64,000 nucleotides of DNA. Origin: JASHVB01 sp035535035. GTDB lineage: Bacteria; Pseudomonadota; Alphaproteobacteria; Acetobacterales; Acetobacteraceae. Under the pieces are notes generated by a model. The model made no database searches and had not been told where the DNA came from. It was given only the letters and a program-made list of their open reading frames with translations. Within the stretch, counting starts at the first letter, position 1, and each line of letters opens with the position of its first letter. Below, piece by piece: positions 53,265-63,124 of the stretch. The translations under genes were made by a program, and so were the position numbers. Where the stretch lies: NCBI GenBank assembly GCA_035535035.1, contig DATLQW010000188.1, positions 1-64,000 on the forward strand. The letters are read 5' to 3'.

Positions 53265-53777
53265 ACCCCACCCCTGAGACACATGAATAAATCACACCCT
53301 GATTCTGCCTCCGCGACCGCGCCACCGCAAGCGGTGAACGCGGTCAGTCCGCCCAGCCCGGCAACCTGCCCTCCGGGCCAAAAGGGCATGCAACCGGCTG
53401 TCCCTTTTCCGGCCTCGTCTTATTCGTAAGGACGGACTCATCACCGCGGCTGGCAGCGACACTGCAACCCCGGGCACTACTGCCGCCCGTCACTGATTCT
53501 GCGGTCAATCTCTGAACCGCTTGCTCCGGCAACGCCGGCAGTACCTGTGGAAACCGCCCGCTCTGCCCGCGCCGCCGCACGAACCGATCCACCGGGCCGC
53601 CGCACGAACCAATCCACCGGGCCACTCCACCGGGCGAGCCTCGCCACATCCGCGGCGCGTGTGCGTGCGTATCTCTGACATATCCAGTTATTCCTATTGA
53701 CACACACCCCCCGCCATGCTACACGCCATGCGCACGACGCAACCCGCCACGAAAGGCCACCCTCTATCCGTCCCGCC
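53265..53777. other. Intergenic stretch with a 25-nt tandem repeat
   Basis: About 510 nt without a recognised gene. It contains two 25-nt units differing by one base (GCCGCCGCACGAACCGATCC and GCCGCCGCACGAACCAATCC, each followed by ACCGG, at 53571-53595 and 53596-53620) and a partial third at 53621-53634. Short minus-strand frames here show no family motif. Confidence 0.6.
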
Positions 53778-54422
53778 ATGATGCACGATCCACTCACGAC
53801 TCCGGCCGACGCCTGTGCCCCCGATGCGGATCGGGCCGCCCTGGACGCGCCCGCGCGCCTGCCCGAGTGGGTCGCCCATCTCCTCGCGCTGGTCATCCGC
53901 TTCATGCTCGAGCGCATGCTTGCCACGTGCTCGGGCCGCTCCCGGCTGCCATCCTGGTGGCACGACCGGCCGGACCTGCCGCCGGCCTCGGCGCAGGCCC
54001 TCGCCGCATCGACCCGCGGCCCGTTCGGCAACGCCATCGCCTGGATGTGCCAGCGCCGCGGCATCGGGCCGGGCCACCCGGACTGGCCGTACCTGGCCCG
54101 CACCATCGTGGCGTTTGGCGGCAGCACGAAGGGGTTCCGCGCCGGCGCCAGGCCGTGCGGGCTGCAGTGGTGGGAAAACCCCAACATCTTGCCGGGGATA
54201 ATCGGTGAGACCGTGGCCACTCCCGCAGCCGCGGCAATGGCCTTGCTGCTGTCGCCGCAGGCGGCTGCCGCAGCTCCCTCGCCGGCACCCAGGAACATCG
54301 TGCGTTCGGAAGCCGAGCCTGCACGGCCGCCTGCGTTCCGCCGGCAGGTCTTCGCACGTACCGCCACAGGTCCGCCGACCGGGCCGCCCGCGATCCGGGC
54401 GCACCATGTCTGCTATGCCTGA
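53778..54422 (+). CDS. Unrecognised 214-residue protein
   Basis: The first ATG pair is at 53778. The N-terminal half is helical (WVAHLLALVIRFMLERMLA, PFGNAIAWMCQRRGIGPGHPD), the middle has GLQWWENPNILPGIIGE, and the C-terminal third is Ala/Pro-rich low complexity. No family is recognised. Codon use fits neighbouring genes, and no overlapping gene competes. Chance coding cannot be excluded. Confidence 0.45.
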   Translation: MMHDPLTTPADACAPDADRAALDAPARLPEWVAHLLALVIRFMLERMLATCSGRSRLPSWWHDRPDLPPASAQALAASTRGPFGNAIAWMCQRRGIGPGHPDWPYLARTIVAFGGSTKGFRAGARPCGLQWWENPNILPGIIGETVATPAAAAMALLLSPQAAAAAPSPAPRNIVRSEAEPARPPAFRRQVFARTATGPPTGPPAIRAHHVCYA

Positions 54423-54636
54423 ACGACCGGGGCCAGAGCATGGCTGGCCCCGCCGTACCGATTCGTGCCGACCGCAAATCCCCGTTGGCAGAGCCTGACA
54501 CGGCAGTCCGATCGACCGCTCCGGCTGGTCCCCACATGATGAGTGACTCAGGGCAATAGTAGTACAGGGGGCGATTGAACAAAGGGTGGCAATCCATGCC
54601 GGTCCCGCAACACGTCTTCCGTCATGCCGGCCCCGT

Positions 54637-56313
54637 CTATGCCTTCGGCAGCCGCACCACAAAGCGCGCCCCGAGCACCTTACCCGACGCGTCGCGCCGG
54701 TTCTCGGCACCGATCCGCCCGTGCAGCGCCTCGACGATCTGCCGGCTGATCGACAGGCCGAGGCCGGAATGTTCGCCGAACCGTTCGCTCTTCGGGCGTT
54801 CGGAATAAAACCGGTCGAACACATGCTCCAGATTGGACTCCGGAATGCCGGGCCCCTCGTCCTCGACCGACAGTTCCACGAGGCCGCCGGCCTCGCGCGC
54901 ACGCAACCAGATGAGCCCCCGCGGCGGGCTGAACGACTGCGCGTTGGCGACCAGGTTGCGCAGCACCTGCACCAGCCGGTCCTCCGCCGCCCACGCCATG
55001 AGGCCCCCAGGCGGCGCCTCCACCAGCAATTCCGGGTCGTTGTCGGTGTCGCGCGTCGCCTCGTCCAGCTCGCGCAACGCGTGCAGCATCGGCACCACAT
55101 CGACGCGTTCCGCGGTAATGCGCGACAGTTCGGCGTCCAGCCGCGAGGCGTCGCTCACGTCGGTGATCAGCCGGTCCAGCCGCGTCACGTCCTGTGCGAT
55201 GATGGTCAGCAACTGGCGCTGCCGCACCGGGTCCTCGACGCGGCGCAGCGTCTCGATGGCACTGCGGATCGACGACAGCGGGTTCTTGATCTCGTGCGCG
55301 ACGTCGGCGGCGAAGTGCTCGATGGCGTCCATCCGAGCCCACAGCGCCTCCGCCGAATCGGACAGCGCGGAGGCCAGCGCGCCCACCTCGTCACGCCGCG
55401 CCAGCAGGTTGTGCGGCACGCTGCCGGCCCGCCCCTGGCCTTCCCGCATTTCCCGCGCCGCACCGGCCAGCAGCAGGATCGGCCGCGCGATGGTGCGCGA
55501 AAGATACCACGACAGCAGCACGGTCAGCGCCAGCGCCAGGCAGAACAGTCCGAGGATCGAGATGCGCACGGCGAACAGGCTGGCATCGACCTCGCGCGCC
55601 TCGCGCGTCAGCAGCACGATGCCGACGGTGTGGCGGTCATGCTCCACCGGTTCGGCCACGGTGACCAGCAACTGGCCGTCCTTGGTGCGGCGGATATAGG
55701 GCGGCATCTCCCGGCTCTGCCCGGAGCTGTTCAGCCGCAGCTCGTCCTTCACGTTCGGCTGCCACTCCAGGCCGGCACCCGGGGCGGCTTCCTCCAAGGG
55801 GATCGGCTGGTCGTGCGGCAGCAGCGACAACACCCGGTCGTACAGCCAGCCGACCACGTTGAGCACCGGGCCGTAATCCACCGGCGGCGGCAGCGGCTCG
55901 GCGTTCACCGCGCCGCCGGGTCCCTCGCGCACCCGCGAATCGGCGATCACCGTGCCGTCCGGCGCATACAGCTTGGCGTCGGCATCCGGCGTCGGGTCGG
56001 TGAGCCGGTACAGCAGCGGCCGCGCCACGTCCGGTATAAGGCTGGGGTCGTTCGGATCCGTTACCGAAACCGCACTCTCCCCCAGCGCGCCGGCGAACAC
56101 CCGTGCCTGCTCGCGCAACGCGGAAACCTGCGCCTCCAGCAGTCCGTTCTGGTATTGATCGAGGTACAGCAGCGCGGCGACCAGCAGCACCAGCGGCAGG
56201 GCGTTCACCAGCAGGATGCGGCGCAGCAGGGGCGACACAAGGCGCGGGCGAAACCGCCTGGTTTGGCTCGCCGCCGGCGGCGCCAGCGCGCTGAGGGAAG
56301 CCCCGTCGGGCAC
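54637..56313 (-). CDS. chvG: Sensor histidine kinase ChvG
   Basis: 558 residues. TM1 (ILLVNALPLVLLVAALLYL) and TM2 (ISILGLFCLALALTVLLSWYL) flank a periplasmic sensor domain of about 200 residues, then HAMP, the H-box FAADVAHEIKNPLSSIRSAI (His about residue 330), and the N, D and G ATP-binding boxes (LVANAQSFSPP, VEDEGPGIPE, GLGLSISRQIVEA). It detects acid or envelope stress in alphaproteobacteria. GTG 56313 abuts the chvI stop with no spacer. hprK, often adjacent in relatives, is not found here. Confidence 0.93.
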   Translation of the reverse strand: MPDGASLSALAPPAASQTRRFRPRLVSPLLRRILLVNALPLVLLVAALLYLDQYQNGLLEAQVSALREQARVFAGALGESAVSVTDPNDPSLIPDVARPLLYRLTDPTPDADAKLYAPDGTVIADSRVREGPGGAVNAEPLPPPVDYGPVLNVVGWLYDRVLSLLPHDQPIPLEEAAPGAGLEWQPNVKDELRLNSSGQSREMPPYIRRTKDGQLLVTVAEPVEHDRHTVGIVLLTREAREVDASLFAVRISILGLFCLALALTVLLSWYLSRTIARPILLLAGAAREMREGQGRAGSVPHNLLARRDEVGALASALSDSAEALWARMDAIEHFAADVAHEIKNPLSSIRSAIETLRRVEDPVRQRQLLTIIAQDVTRLDRLITDVSDASRLDAELSRITAERVDVVPMLHALRELDEATRDTDNDPELLVEAPPGGLMAWAAEDRLVQVLRNLVANAQSFSPPRGLIWLRAREAGGLVELSVEDEGPGIPESNLEHVFDRFYSERPKSERFGEHSGLGLSISRQIVEALHGRIGAENRRDASGKVLGARFVVRLPKA

Positions 56314-57042
56314 CTAGTGCTCCTTGTAGCGATAGCCGATGCCGTACAGCGTCTCGATCTGGTTGAAACTGTCGTCCACCGCGCGGAACTTCTTGCGAAT
56401 CCGCTTCACGTGGCTGTCAATCGTTCGGTCATCGACGTAGATGTTCTCGCCGTATGCCGCGTCGATGAGCTGGTCGCGGCTTTTCACCATGCCGGGGCGC
56501 GCGCCCAGCGCCTTCATCAGCAGGAATTCGGTGACCGTGAGCTGGATGTCCTCGCCCTTCCAGATGCACTGGTGCCTGGTCTCGTCCAGCGTCAGGTCGC
56601 CGCGGGTCATCACCCCCCCGGGGGTTGCGCCGGAGCCTTCCGCGCGGCTGGCTTCGTTGCGGCGCAGCAGGGCGCGGATGCGCTCGATCAGCAGACGCTG
56701 GGAGAACGGCTTGGTGATGTAGTCGTCGGCGCCGAGACGCAGGCCCATCAGCTCGTCCACCTCCTCGTCCTTGGAGGTCAGGAAGATCACCGGCATGGAG
56801 CTGCGCTGGCGCAGGCGCTGCAGCAGCTCCATGCCGTCCATGCGCGGCATCTTGATGTCCAGCACCGCGAGATCGGCCGGACGGGCGGTGAGGCCCTGCA
56901 ACGCGCTCTCCCCGTCGGTATAAGTCCGCACCTGGAAACCCTCCTGCTCGAGCGTCATCTGCACGCTGGTGAGGATGTTCCGGTCGTCGTCCACCAGGGC
57001 GATCGTCTGCTTCGTGGAGTGGTCCTTCGGGGCTACGCTCAT
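56314..57042 (-). CDS. chvI: Response regulator ChvI
   Basis: 242-residue OmpR-family regulator: receiver domain with ALVDDDRNI, phospho-acceptor Asp in LAVLDIKMPRMDG and LTSKDEEVDE, then a winged-helix output domain with TEFLLMKALGARPGMVKSRD, DDRTIDSHVKRIRKKF and YGIGYRY. Partner of chvG immediately downstream. Start at 57042 gives the family N-terminus. Confidence 0.95.
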   Translation of the reverse strand: MSVAPKDHSTKQTIALVDDDRNILTSVQMTLEQEGFQVRTYTDGESALQGLTARPADLAVLDIKMPRMDGMELLQRLRQRSSMPVIFLTSKDEEVDELMGLRLGADDYITKPFSQRLLIERIRALLRRNEASRAEGSGATPGGVMTRGDLTLDETRHQCIWKGEDIQLTVTEFLLMKALGARPGMVKSRDQLIDAAYGENIYVDDRTIDSHVKRIRKKFRAVDDSFNQIETLYGIGYRYKEH

Positions 57043-57117
57043 GCCGCGGTTCCGATCTGCTGGGATGGCCTCTTGCCACGCGATTGTGGCGCATTGCGGA
57101 CGGGAGGTGAACGAAAG

Positions 57118-57939
57118 ATGGCGATTTTCCCCGGCGGCGGCGAGTCCTCCGGCCGCTTCCGCAGCGCCGCCGCGCACTATCTGGCCGGGCGGCCGGAGTA
57201 TGCCGGCCTGCTGATCCGGCGCGTGGCGTCGCTGGTCGGCCTGCGGCGGGACCATGCGGTGCTGGACCTGGGCTGCGGTCCGGGTGTGCTGGCGCGCGCC
57301 TTCGCGCCGCTGGCGGGAGAGGTGGCGGCGATGGACCCCGAACCGGAGATGCTGCGCGTAGCGGCGGAGTTTTGCGCCGGCATTGGCAATATCCGGTTGG
57401 TGGCGGGCGGCTCCGGCGACCTGGCGCCGTCGCTCGGGCGCTTCCGCCTGGTGGCAATGGGGCGCTCGTTCCATTGGATGGATCGCGCGGCGACGCTGCG
57501 CCGGCTGGATGCGCTGGTCGAGCCGGGCGGCGCCGTCGCGCTGTTCCATACCGGGCACGCCGCGGTGCCGGTCAATGCCTGGGCGGACCAATTCCGGGAG
57601 CTGCGCCGGCGCCATGGTGGCGATGCCGGCGACCGGGTGGGACCGAACGGCGCGTCCGGCGTGGGGTGGGTGCGCCACGAGGCTTTCCTGCTGGCCTCGG
57701 CGTTCCGCTGCGTCGAGGCGCACTCGGTGTTCGCGCAGGGGGAGGTGGACGCGGGGCGGCTGGTCGATCGCGCGTTTTCCATGTCGGGGACCACGCCGGC
57801 GCGGCTAGGCGACCGCGCCGCGGACCTGGAGCGCGACATCGCGGTGCTGGTCCGCGACATGGCGCCGGACGGACGGCTGACTGAGGTGATCGAGTCGAGC
57901 GCCCTGGTGGCCCGCCGCCCGGGCGAGGCGGTCGAGTGA
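57118..57939 (+). CDS. SAM-dependent methyltransferase
   Basis: 273 residues with a class I methyltransferase core: VLDLGCGPGVLARAFAPL (motif I), AAMDPEPEML, and the FHWMDR segment. It resembles the Methyltransf_11/25 group. A following HugZ-like gene overlaps by one base. It is divergent from chvI. Substrate unknown. Confidence 0.86.
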   Translation: MAIFPGGGESSGRFRSAAAHYLAGRPEYAGLLIRRVASLVGLRRDHAVLDLGCGPGVLARAFAPLAGEVAAMDPEPEMLRVAAEFCAGIGNIRLVAGGSGDLAPSLGRFRLVAMGRSFHWMDRAATLRRLDALVEPGGAVALFHTGHAAVPVNAWADQFRELRRRHGGDAGDRVGPNGASGVGWVRHEAFLLASAFRCVEAHSVFAQGEVDAGRLVDRAFSMSGTTPARLGDRAADLERDIAVLVRDMAPDGRLTEVIESSALVARRPGEAVE

Positions 57940-58715
57940 TGTCCGACGGCACGCTGGCGGACACGCCCGGCGAGCCGCCGCCCGGCCCGCCCGCGGAGGC
58001 ACTGGCCGACCGGCCCGCCGAGGCGCTGCCGGAGACGCCCTCCTGGGCCGCCCGCAAGCTGCTCCGCGCGGTGCGCGTGGGGACGCTGGCAAGCTCGATG
58101 CAGGGCCAGCCCTTCGCGTCGCTGGTGACGCCGGCCACCGCACCGGACTTGTCCGCCCTGCTGCTGCTGTCCGATCTGTCGGAGCACACGCGGCACCTGC
58201 GCGACGATCCGCGCTGCTCCTTGCTGGTGTGCGGGGTGGCGACGGGCGCCAATGCGCAGACGGCGCCTCGGGTAACGGTGACCGGGCTGGCCGAGACGGT
58301 GGTGGATGCGGCGCTGAAGGCGCGGTATCTGGCAGTGCATCCCTACGCCGCGCTGTATGCCGGGTTCGGCGATTTCGCGCTGTGGCGCATTCGGCCGGTG
58401 AACGGGCTGTATGTCGGCGGGTTCGCCCGGGCGGCGCGGCTGCGCGCGGTGGACCTGGCGCCCGAACCGTCGGCGGTAGCGGCGATCGCGGCGGCGGAGG
58501 CGGATATCGTCGCGCATTGCAACGCCGATCATCCGGACGCGATGGCGGCCATCGCACGGGCGCCGGGGGCGTGGCGGATGGTCGGGGTGGATGTCGATGG
58601 CTGCGACCTGGCGTGCGGCGAGCGTGTGGTGCGGGTGGCGTGGTCGGCGCCGACGGGCGATACGGAGGACGTGCGGCGCGAGCTGATCCGGCTGGCGCGG
58701 GAGGCGCGGGGGTGA
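57939..58715 (+). CDS. hugZ: HugZ-like heme utilisation / PPOX-fold protein
   Basis: 258 residues. After a Pro-rich start comes the PPOX-fold domain (RVGTLASSMQGQPFASLV, LLLLSDLSEHTRHLRDDPRCSLLV) and a C-terminal DUF2470 domain with HCNADHPDAMAAIA. HugZ-type proteins bind heme and may degrade it. ATG 57939 shares one base with the methyltransferase stop; GTG 57936 is also possible. Confidence 0.85.
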   Translation: MSDGTLADTPGEPPPGPPAEALADRPAEALPETPSWAARKLLRAVRVGTLASSMQGQPFASLVTPATAPDLSALLLLSDLSEHTRHLRDDPRCSLLVCGVATGANAQTAPRVTVTGLAETVVDAALKARYLAVHPYAALYAGFGDFALWRIRPVNGLYVGGFARAARLRAVDLAPEPSAVAAIAAAEADIVAHCNADHPDAMAAIARAPGAWRMVGVDVDGCDLACGERVVRVAWSAPTGDTEDVRRELIRLAREARG

Positions 58716-58852
58716 GGTGGGGCCGGCGGGTCGGCTCGAGTGCCTGCGACGGGTGGGCAGCAGAGGTTCATGCCCAACGCGCCAACGCTCGGGCGGCGCC
58801 AGAAGCCGGCTCGCCCGCCAAGGAATGCCCGACTTGAACGAATGGAGTTGAC

Positions 58853-59955
58853 ATGGTCGGATTCTTCGAGGAATTGTTGATGAATGGCGAAGCAGCAATC
58901 GAACGCTGTATTGAAGAACGGCAAGCGGAGACTTTGCATTTCGATTGCAAGCTGAAGGCGGTACCAACGACGCCGAAGCCTGATCGTAATGCCTGATCGT
59001 AATGATAGGAAGGGGTTGGGAAAGGCGCTAAGCACCTTCGCGAATTCTGACGGCGGACTCCTCCTTTGGGGGGGTTGACGCGCGCGATAATGATGGCGTT
59101 GACTGCCTGGTGGAAACGAAACCCATTGCGCAGATTACTGCCTTCAGAAATAGCATTAAGCATGCAGTTCATGAGTTAATTAGCCCACCGATTCCGGGCC
59201 TGGAATTTCTTGAGGTTTCCAGCTCGCGGGCTGAGGGCGCGGGTTGTCTCGCAATTCTGGTTCCTTGCTCGGAACGGAGACCTCATATGAGCAGGAATAA
59301 TAGCGAGTCCGGCTTCTATTTCCGTGGCGGCCATCAATCAGTCTTGATGGAGGTGTTTCAGGTTCTGGATCAGATGCTTCGACGGGCAGTGCCGAGGTTA
59401 GAATTCGAGTGGAACATGCGCGTCGGTGAAGTCTCGCGTGCAAATATAAAACGTGGTATCGTGCCGGCTTCGGTTGAGTCGATCTTAAGAAATAAGTAGA
59501 TGGTGTCGGCACGATTTCCGTATCTGATCGTGCGGATCGATCGTGGACGCTATAAGAACATGGCGGTTCCGTATCAAGACTTCGCGAGCGACGGCCTTCC
59601 CATCGAACGGCTTGGACCAATCGAGAAGCGCAGGATTGTTGTTGATTCCCGTTCTGTTTCGCAGGACGGGGAGTTTCCTGGCAGAGCAGATTGCTGCATC
59701 CACCCTGGAACGGCGCTGCGAGTTGCGGCAGCCCAGCTTGATGCGCCGGCCAGCTCGCGATTAGTAAATATGAACATGCCGCGCTCTCCAATACTGCTGG
59801 ACTCTCGTTACGGTGAGCTTCGGACCGTGATCATGGAGGTTTCCTATGGCTGTCTGGATGCGCCATGCGAGAAAATTGCGCTAGAGTTGAAGGCGGACCA
59901 GATGCATACGAAATTATTCTCGAACGGGCATGCTGGCGCGATTACCATCTCGTGA
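58853..59955 (+). pseudogene. Schlafen/AlbA_2-domain ATP-binding protein, decayed
   Basis: Read in corrected frames this begins MVGFFEELLMNGEAAIERCI, then RQAETLHFDCKLKA, DRKGLGKALSTFANSDGGLL and LWGVDARDNDGVD, the AlbA_2 (SLFN) core. Three lesions are visible. A 13-nt exact tandem duplication (58978-58990 and 58991-59003, GCCTGATCGTAAT) shifts the frame and creates a stop. A run of seven Gs (59068-59074) where six would restore TGG-GGG-GTT shifts it again. An in-frame TAG at 59497-59499 separates the C-terminal part (RFPYLIVRID, ADCCIHPGTALRV). The region is AT-richer than its neighbours, suggesting transfer. Confidence 0.8.
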
Positions 59956-60125
59956 ACCTCAATAGGGTGAAGGACCGCTCTCGATCGGAAGCGACCGTGC
60001 AAATTGCGACAACACCGCCGGTCGTCTCGACCATCAACCAGAAGTGTGCGCGTGCCCATGGCACGCGGGAACTCCTCCGGTCGCGCGACGATGAAGGCAG
60101 CATCGGAGACGATCCCCTGCCGCAG

Positions 60126-60593
60126 CTAATGCGTGGCGAAGTTCGGTTTGGCGATGACCAGCGTCGTGTCGCTGAACGGGAACCGCCCAACGTCGGGCCG
60201 TTGCAGCCGGACGGACGGCCCTCGGATGAAGTCATCCAGATCCGCCGTGACCAGGATGTCCGCACGTCCCGCCAGCACGTAGCGGTCGTCCTGCACCTCG
60301 TGGAACAGTTTGGCCGTTTCCGAGGACCGCTGCGGTGCCTCGACCGATTCCCTGAGCCGCTGCGCGGTCTCGAACGGCATGGAACCGGCGCCGACCGGTA
60401 GATATGGCCGGTCCGGCATCGGCCCGGCTAGCGCATAGTCCGCCAGGAGCCAGGCCTTTTCTTCCGCCTCCGTTCGCGCATAGCCCAGCGGTCGCGCGAG
60501 CATGGTCGCGCAGGCCTCGATCATCGGCCGCGAAATCACGAGTGGCACCGGCCCCGCGGGACAGGTTCCGCCCCTCACCGCATCGACGTTCAT
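60126..60593 (-). CDS. PIN-domain toxin-like protein, N-terminus apparently shortened
   Basis: 155 residues from ATG 60593. PLVISRPMIEACATMLARPL and RADILVTADLDDFI match the middle and C-terminal acidic part of PIN-family toxins. The N-terminus (MNVDAVRGGTCPAG) has only about 20 residues before the LVIS strand, and the usual DTNV/DANV segment is reduced to NVDAV, so an internal deletion is suspected. No antitoxin is recognised beside it. It may be inactive. Confidence 0.55.
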   Translation of the reverse strand: MNVDAVRGGTCPAGPVPLVISRPMIEACATMLARPLGYARTEAEEKAWLLADYALAGPMPDRPYLPVGAGSMPFETAQRLRESVEAPQRSSETAKLFHEVQDDRYVLAGRADILVTADLDDFIRGPSVRLQRPDVGRFPFSDTTLVIAKPNFATH

Positions 60594-60703
60594 CGTCGCC
60601 GCACCGGCACGCAGGCGGCAACGAATTGACTCGTCAGGCGGCCGGCCGCACGACATGGTACTCGGTTCCCGCACGCGTACGTCAGCCTTTCGGGTGCCTG
60701 GTA

Positions 60704-63124
60704 TTACTCCTCGTCGTCCATCGTCCGCCGCACCAGCACCTCGCGCTTCCCCACGTGGTTGGCCGCACCGACGATCCCCGCCTTCTCCATTTGCTCTATC
60801 AGCTTGGCGGCCCGGTTGTAGCCGATGTTGAGGTGCCGCTGGATGAACGACGTGCTTGCCTTCCCCTCCCTGGCCACCACGGAAACCGCCTGGTCGTACA
60901 GCCCCTTCTCCCCGTCCCCTGCACCGCCGAACCCACCGCCCGACAGGGTGTCGCCCCGATCGTCGCCCTCCGCCGGTTCGGTCACGTCATCGACATAGGC
61001 CGGCTCCCCCTGCTCCCGCAGGAACGCCACCACTTGCTCGACCTCCTCGTCTGACACGAACGGGCCATGCACGCGCGTGATCCGCCCGCCCCCCTGCATG
61101 AACAGCATGTCTCCCATCCCCAGAAGCTGCTCCGCGCCCTGTTCCCCCAGGATGGTCCGGCTGTCGAACTTGCTGATCACCTGGAAGCTGATGCGCGTCG
61201 GAAAATTGGCCTTGATCGTGCCGGTGATCACGTCCACGGAAGGCCGCTGTGTCGCCATGATCACGTGGATGCCGGCCGCACGCGCCATCTGCGCCAGGCG
61301 CTGCACCGCCTGCTCGATCTCCTTCCCGGCCACCATCATCAGGTCGGCCATCTCATCGACCACTACCACCACCAGCGGCAACGGCTCCAGCGCGAGCGGC
61401 ACTTCCTCGAAGGTGGGCCGGCTGGTGTCGGGATCGAAGCCGGTCTGCACGCGGCGGGTCACCACCTCGCCCTTCGCCCGAGCCTGCACCACGCGGTCGT
61501 TGTAGCCCGTCAGGTTGCGCACGCCGAGCTGGCTCATGGCGCGATACCGCCGCTCCATCTCCCGCACCGCCCATTTCAGCGCGGTGACCGCCTTGGCCGG
61601 CTCCGTCACCACCGGAGCCATCAAATGCGGGATGCCCTCATAGGTGGACAGTTCCAGCATTTTCGGGTCGATCAGGATCAGCCGGCACTGGTCGGGCGAC
61701 AGCCGGTACAGCAGCGACAGGATCATCGCGTTTACCCCCACCGACTTGCCCGAGCCGGTGGTGCCCGCGATCATCAGATGCGGCATGCGCGACAGGTCGG
61801 CGACCACGGCGGTGCCGCCGATGTCCTTGCCCAGTGCCAGCGCGAGCCGGCCGGGATGCTTCTGCACCTCGTCCGAGGCCAATATCTCGCTAAGATAGAC
61901 CGTTTCCCGCCTGGCGTTCGGCACTTCGATGCCGATGACATTGCGCCCCGGAACGGTGGCGATGCGCACCGCGGTCACCGACAGGCTGCGCGCCACGTCG
62001 TCGGCCAGCCCGATCACCCTGGCGCTGCGAATCCCGGGAGCCGGCTCGAGCTCGTACAGGGTCACCACCGGCCCTGGACGGATCTCCACGATGCTGCCCT
62101 GCACGCCGTAATCCGACAGCACGGTCTCCAGCAGCCGCGCGTTGGCCTGCAGCGCCTCCTCCGACGGGCCGGTGGCGGCGCGGGCCGGCGCGGCTTTGAG
62201 CAGGGAGAGCGGGGGGAAACGCCAGCTTGCGTCGGGCAGCGGAAGGGGCTCCTGGACCGCCGGGCGCGGGGGCGGGACGGGCTTGCGGACGGTGCGGACC
62301 GATAGCGGCAGCGGGGCCGAGTCGGGGGCAGGCGGCCGGCCGGAACCCGGCGTGACCGGCGTGCGACTGACGATCGTGCCGGGGGCGGGCGGTGCGTCCA
62401 TGCCTGGTTCGCGACGCACGAATTGCGTCAGCCAGCCCGAGGCGCTGCCGACGCCGTGGGCACCCCACATCAGCACCCCGGCGGCGCCGCGCCCGCCGGC
62501 ATAGGAAAACCGGGCGGAGCGGCGGGCGAACCGTCCGGCAGCGCGCCACTCGCCGTTCGATAGGCCGAGCGACAGCAGGGTGAGCAAAAGCGCCAGGACG
62601 GCGCCTCCGGTCCACACCGCGACCGCGCCGAATGGCCCGAGCACGCCTCGTCCGACGGCGAGCGCGGAGCCGGCCAGCAACGAGCCGATGGCGCCGCCGG
62701 GGCCGGCGATCGTGGGCCAGGCGAGCGCGTGCGGAATGGAGGCCGCGAGAATGGCAGCCAAGACCGGCATGGCGGCCAGCAATGCCGCCAGCCGTCCCGC
62801 CAGGCTGCCAACCCCCCGATGCGAGCCGATCCGCCACGCCCAGGCGAGCAAGGCCACACCCGGCAGCAGCCCCACCACGCCAAATCCCTGCAGCAGGATG
62901 TCCGACAGGCTGGCCCCCAGCGAGCCGGCCAGGTTGCTGACGGGCCGATCGGTGGCGGTGTTGAACGAGGGGTCGCGCGGATCGTAGCTGGCCAGTGCGA
63001 CCAGCAGTGCCAGGCCCAGCACGCCAAGCGCGAGCGCCGCCAGCTCCGCGGTGCGGCGGCCCATCAGCGCGCGTAGCGCGGGGGAGGCGATGCGGCGGGA
63101 CTCGACGGAACTACGGGCTGCCAT
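60704..63124 (-). CDS. ftsK: DNA translocase FtsK/SpoIIIE
   Basis: 806 residues from ATG 63124. Four N-terminal transmembrane helices (about residues 20-185), a Pro-rich linker, the alpha-beta motor with Walker A IAGTTGSGKSVGVNAMILSL and Walker B VVVVVDEMADLMMV, and the gamma winged-helix end (SFIQRHLNIGYNRAAKLIEQ). It pumps DNA at the division septum and activates XerCD at dif. The linker is shorter than in E. coli, as common in this group. In-frame extension to 63235 is unlikely. Confidence 0.96.
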   Translation of the reverse strand: MAARSSVESRRIASPALRALMGRRTAELAALALGVLGLALLVALASYDPRDPSFNTATDRPVSNLAGSLGASLSDILLQGFGVVGLLPGVALLAWAWRIGSHRGVGSLAGRLAALLAAMPVLAAILAASIPHALAWPTIAGPGGAIGSLLAGSALAVGRGVLGPFGAVAVWTGGAVLALLLTLLSLGLSNGEWRAAGRFARRSARFSYAGGRGAAGVLMWGAHGVGSASGWLTQFVRREPGMDAPPAPGTIVSRTPVTPGSGRPPAPDSAPLPLSVRTVRKPVPPPRPAVQEPLPLPDASWRFPPLSLLKAAPARAATGPSEEALQANARLLETVLSDYGVQGSIVEIRPGPVVTLYELEPAPGIRSARVIGLADDVARSLSVTAVRIATVPGRNVIGIEVPNARRETVYLSEILASDEVQKHPGRLALALGKDIGGTAVVADLSRMPHLMIAGTTGSGKSVGVNAMILSLLYRLSPDQCRLILIDPKMLELSTYEGIPHLMAPVVTEPAKAVTALKWAVREMERRYRAMSQLGVRNLTGYNDRVVQARAKGEVVTRRVQTGFDPDTSRPTFEEVPLALEPLPLVVVVVDEMADLMMVAGKEIEQAVQRLAQMARAAGIHVIMATQRPSVDVITGTIKANFPTRISFQVISKFDSRTILGEQGAEQLLGMGDMLFMQGGGRITRVHGPFVSDEEVEQVVAFLREQGEPAYVDDVTEPAEGDDRGDTLSGGGFGGAGDGEKGLYDQAVSVVAREGKASTSFIQRHLNIGYNRAAKLIEQMEKAGIVGAANHVGKREVLVRRTMDDEE

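Noticed and set aside
53344..53703. Minus-strand 119-codon frame in the panE downstream gap
   Set aside because: No family motif, tandem-repeat DNA inside, and no ribosome-binding site of note.
54586..57117. A very long plus-strand frame opposite chvG and chvI
   Set aside because: The real part is the methyltransferase from 57118. The preceding residues are antisense to a clear two-component system.
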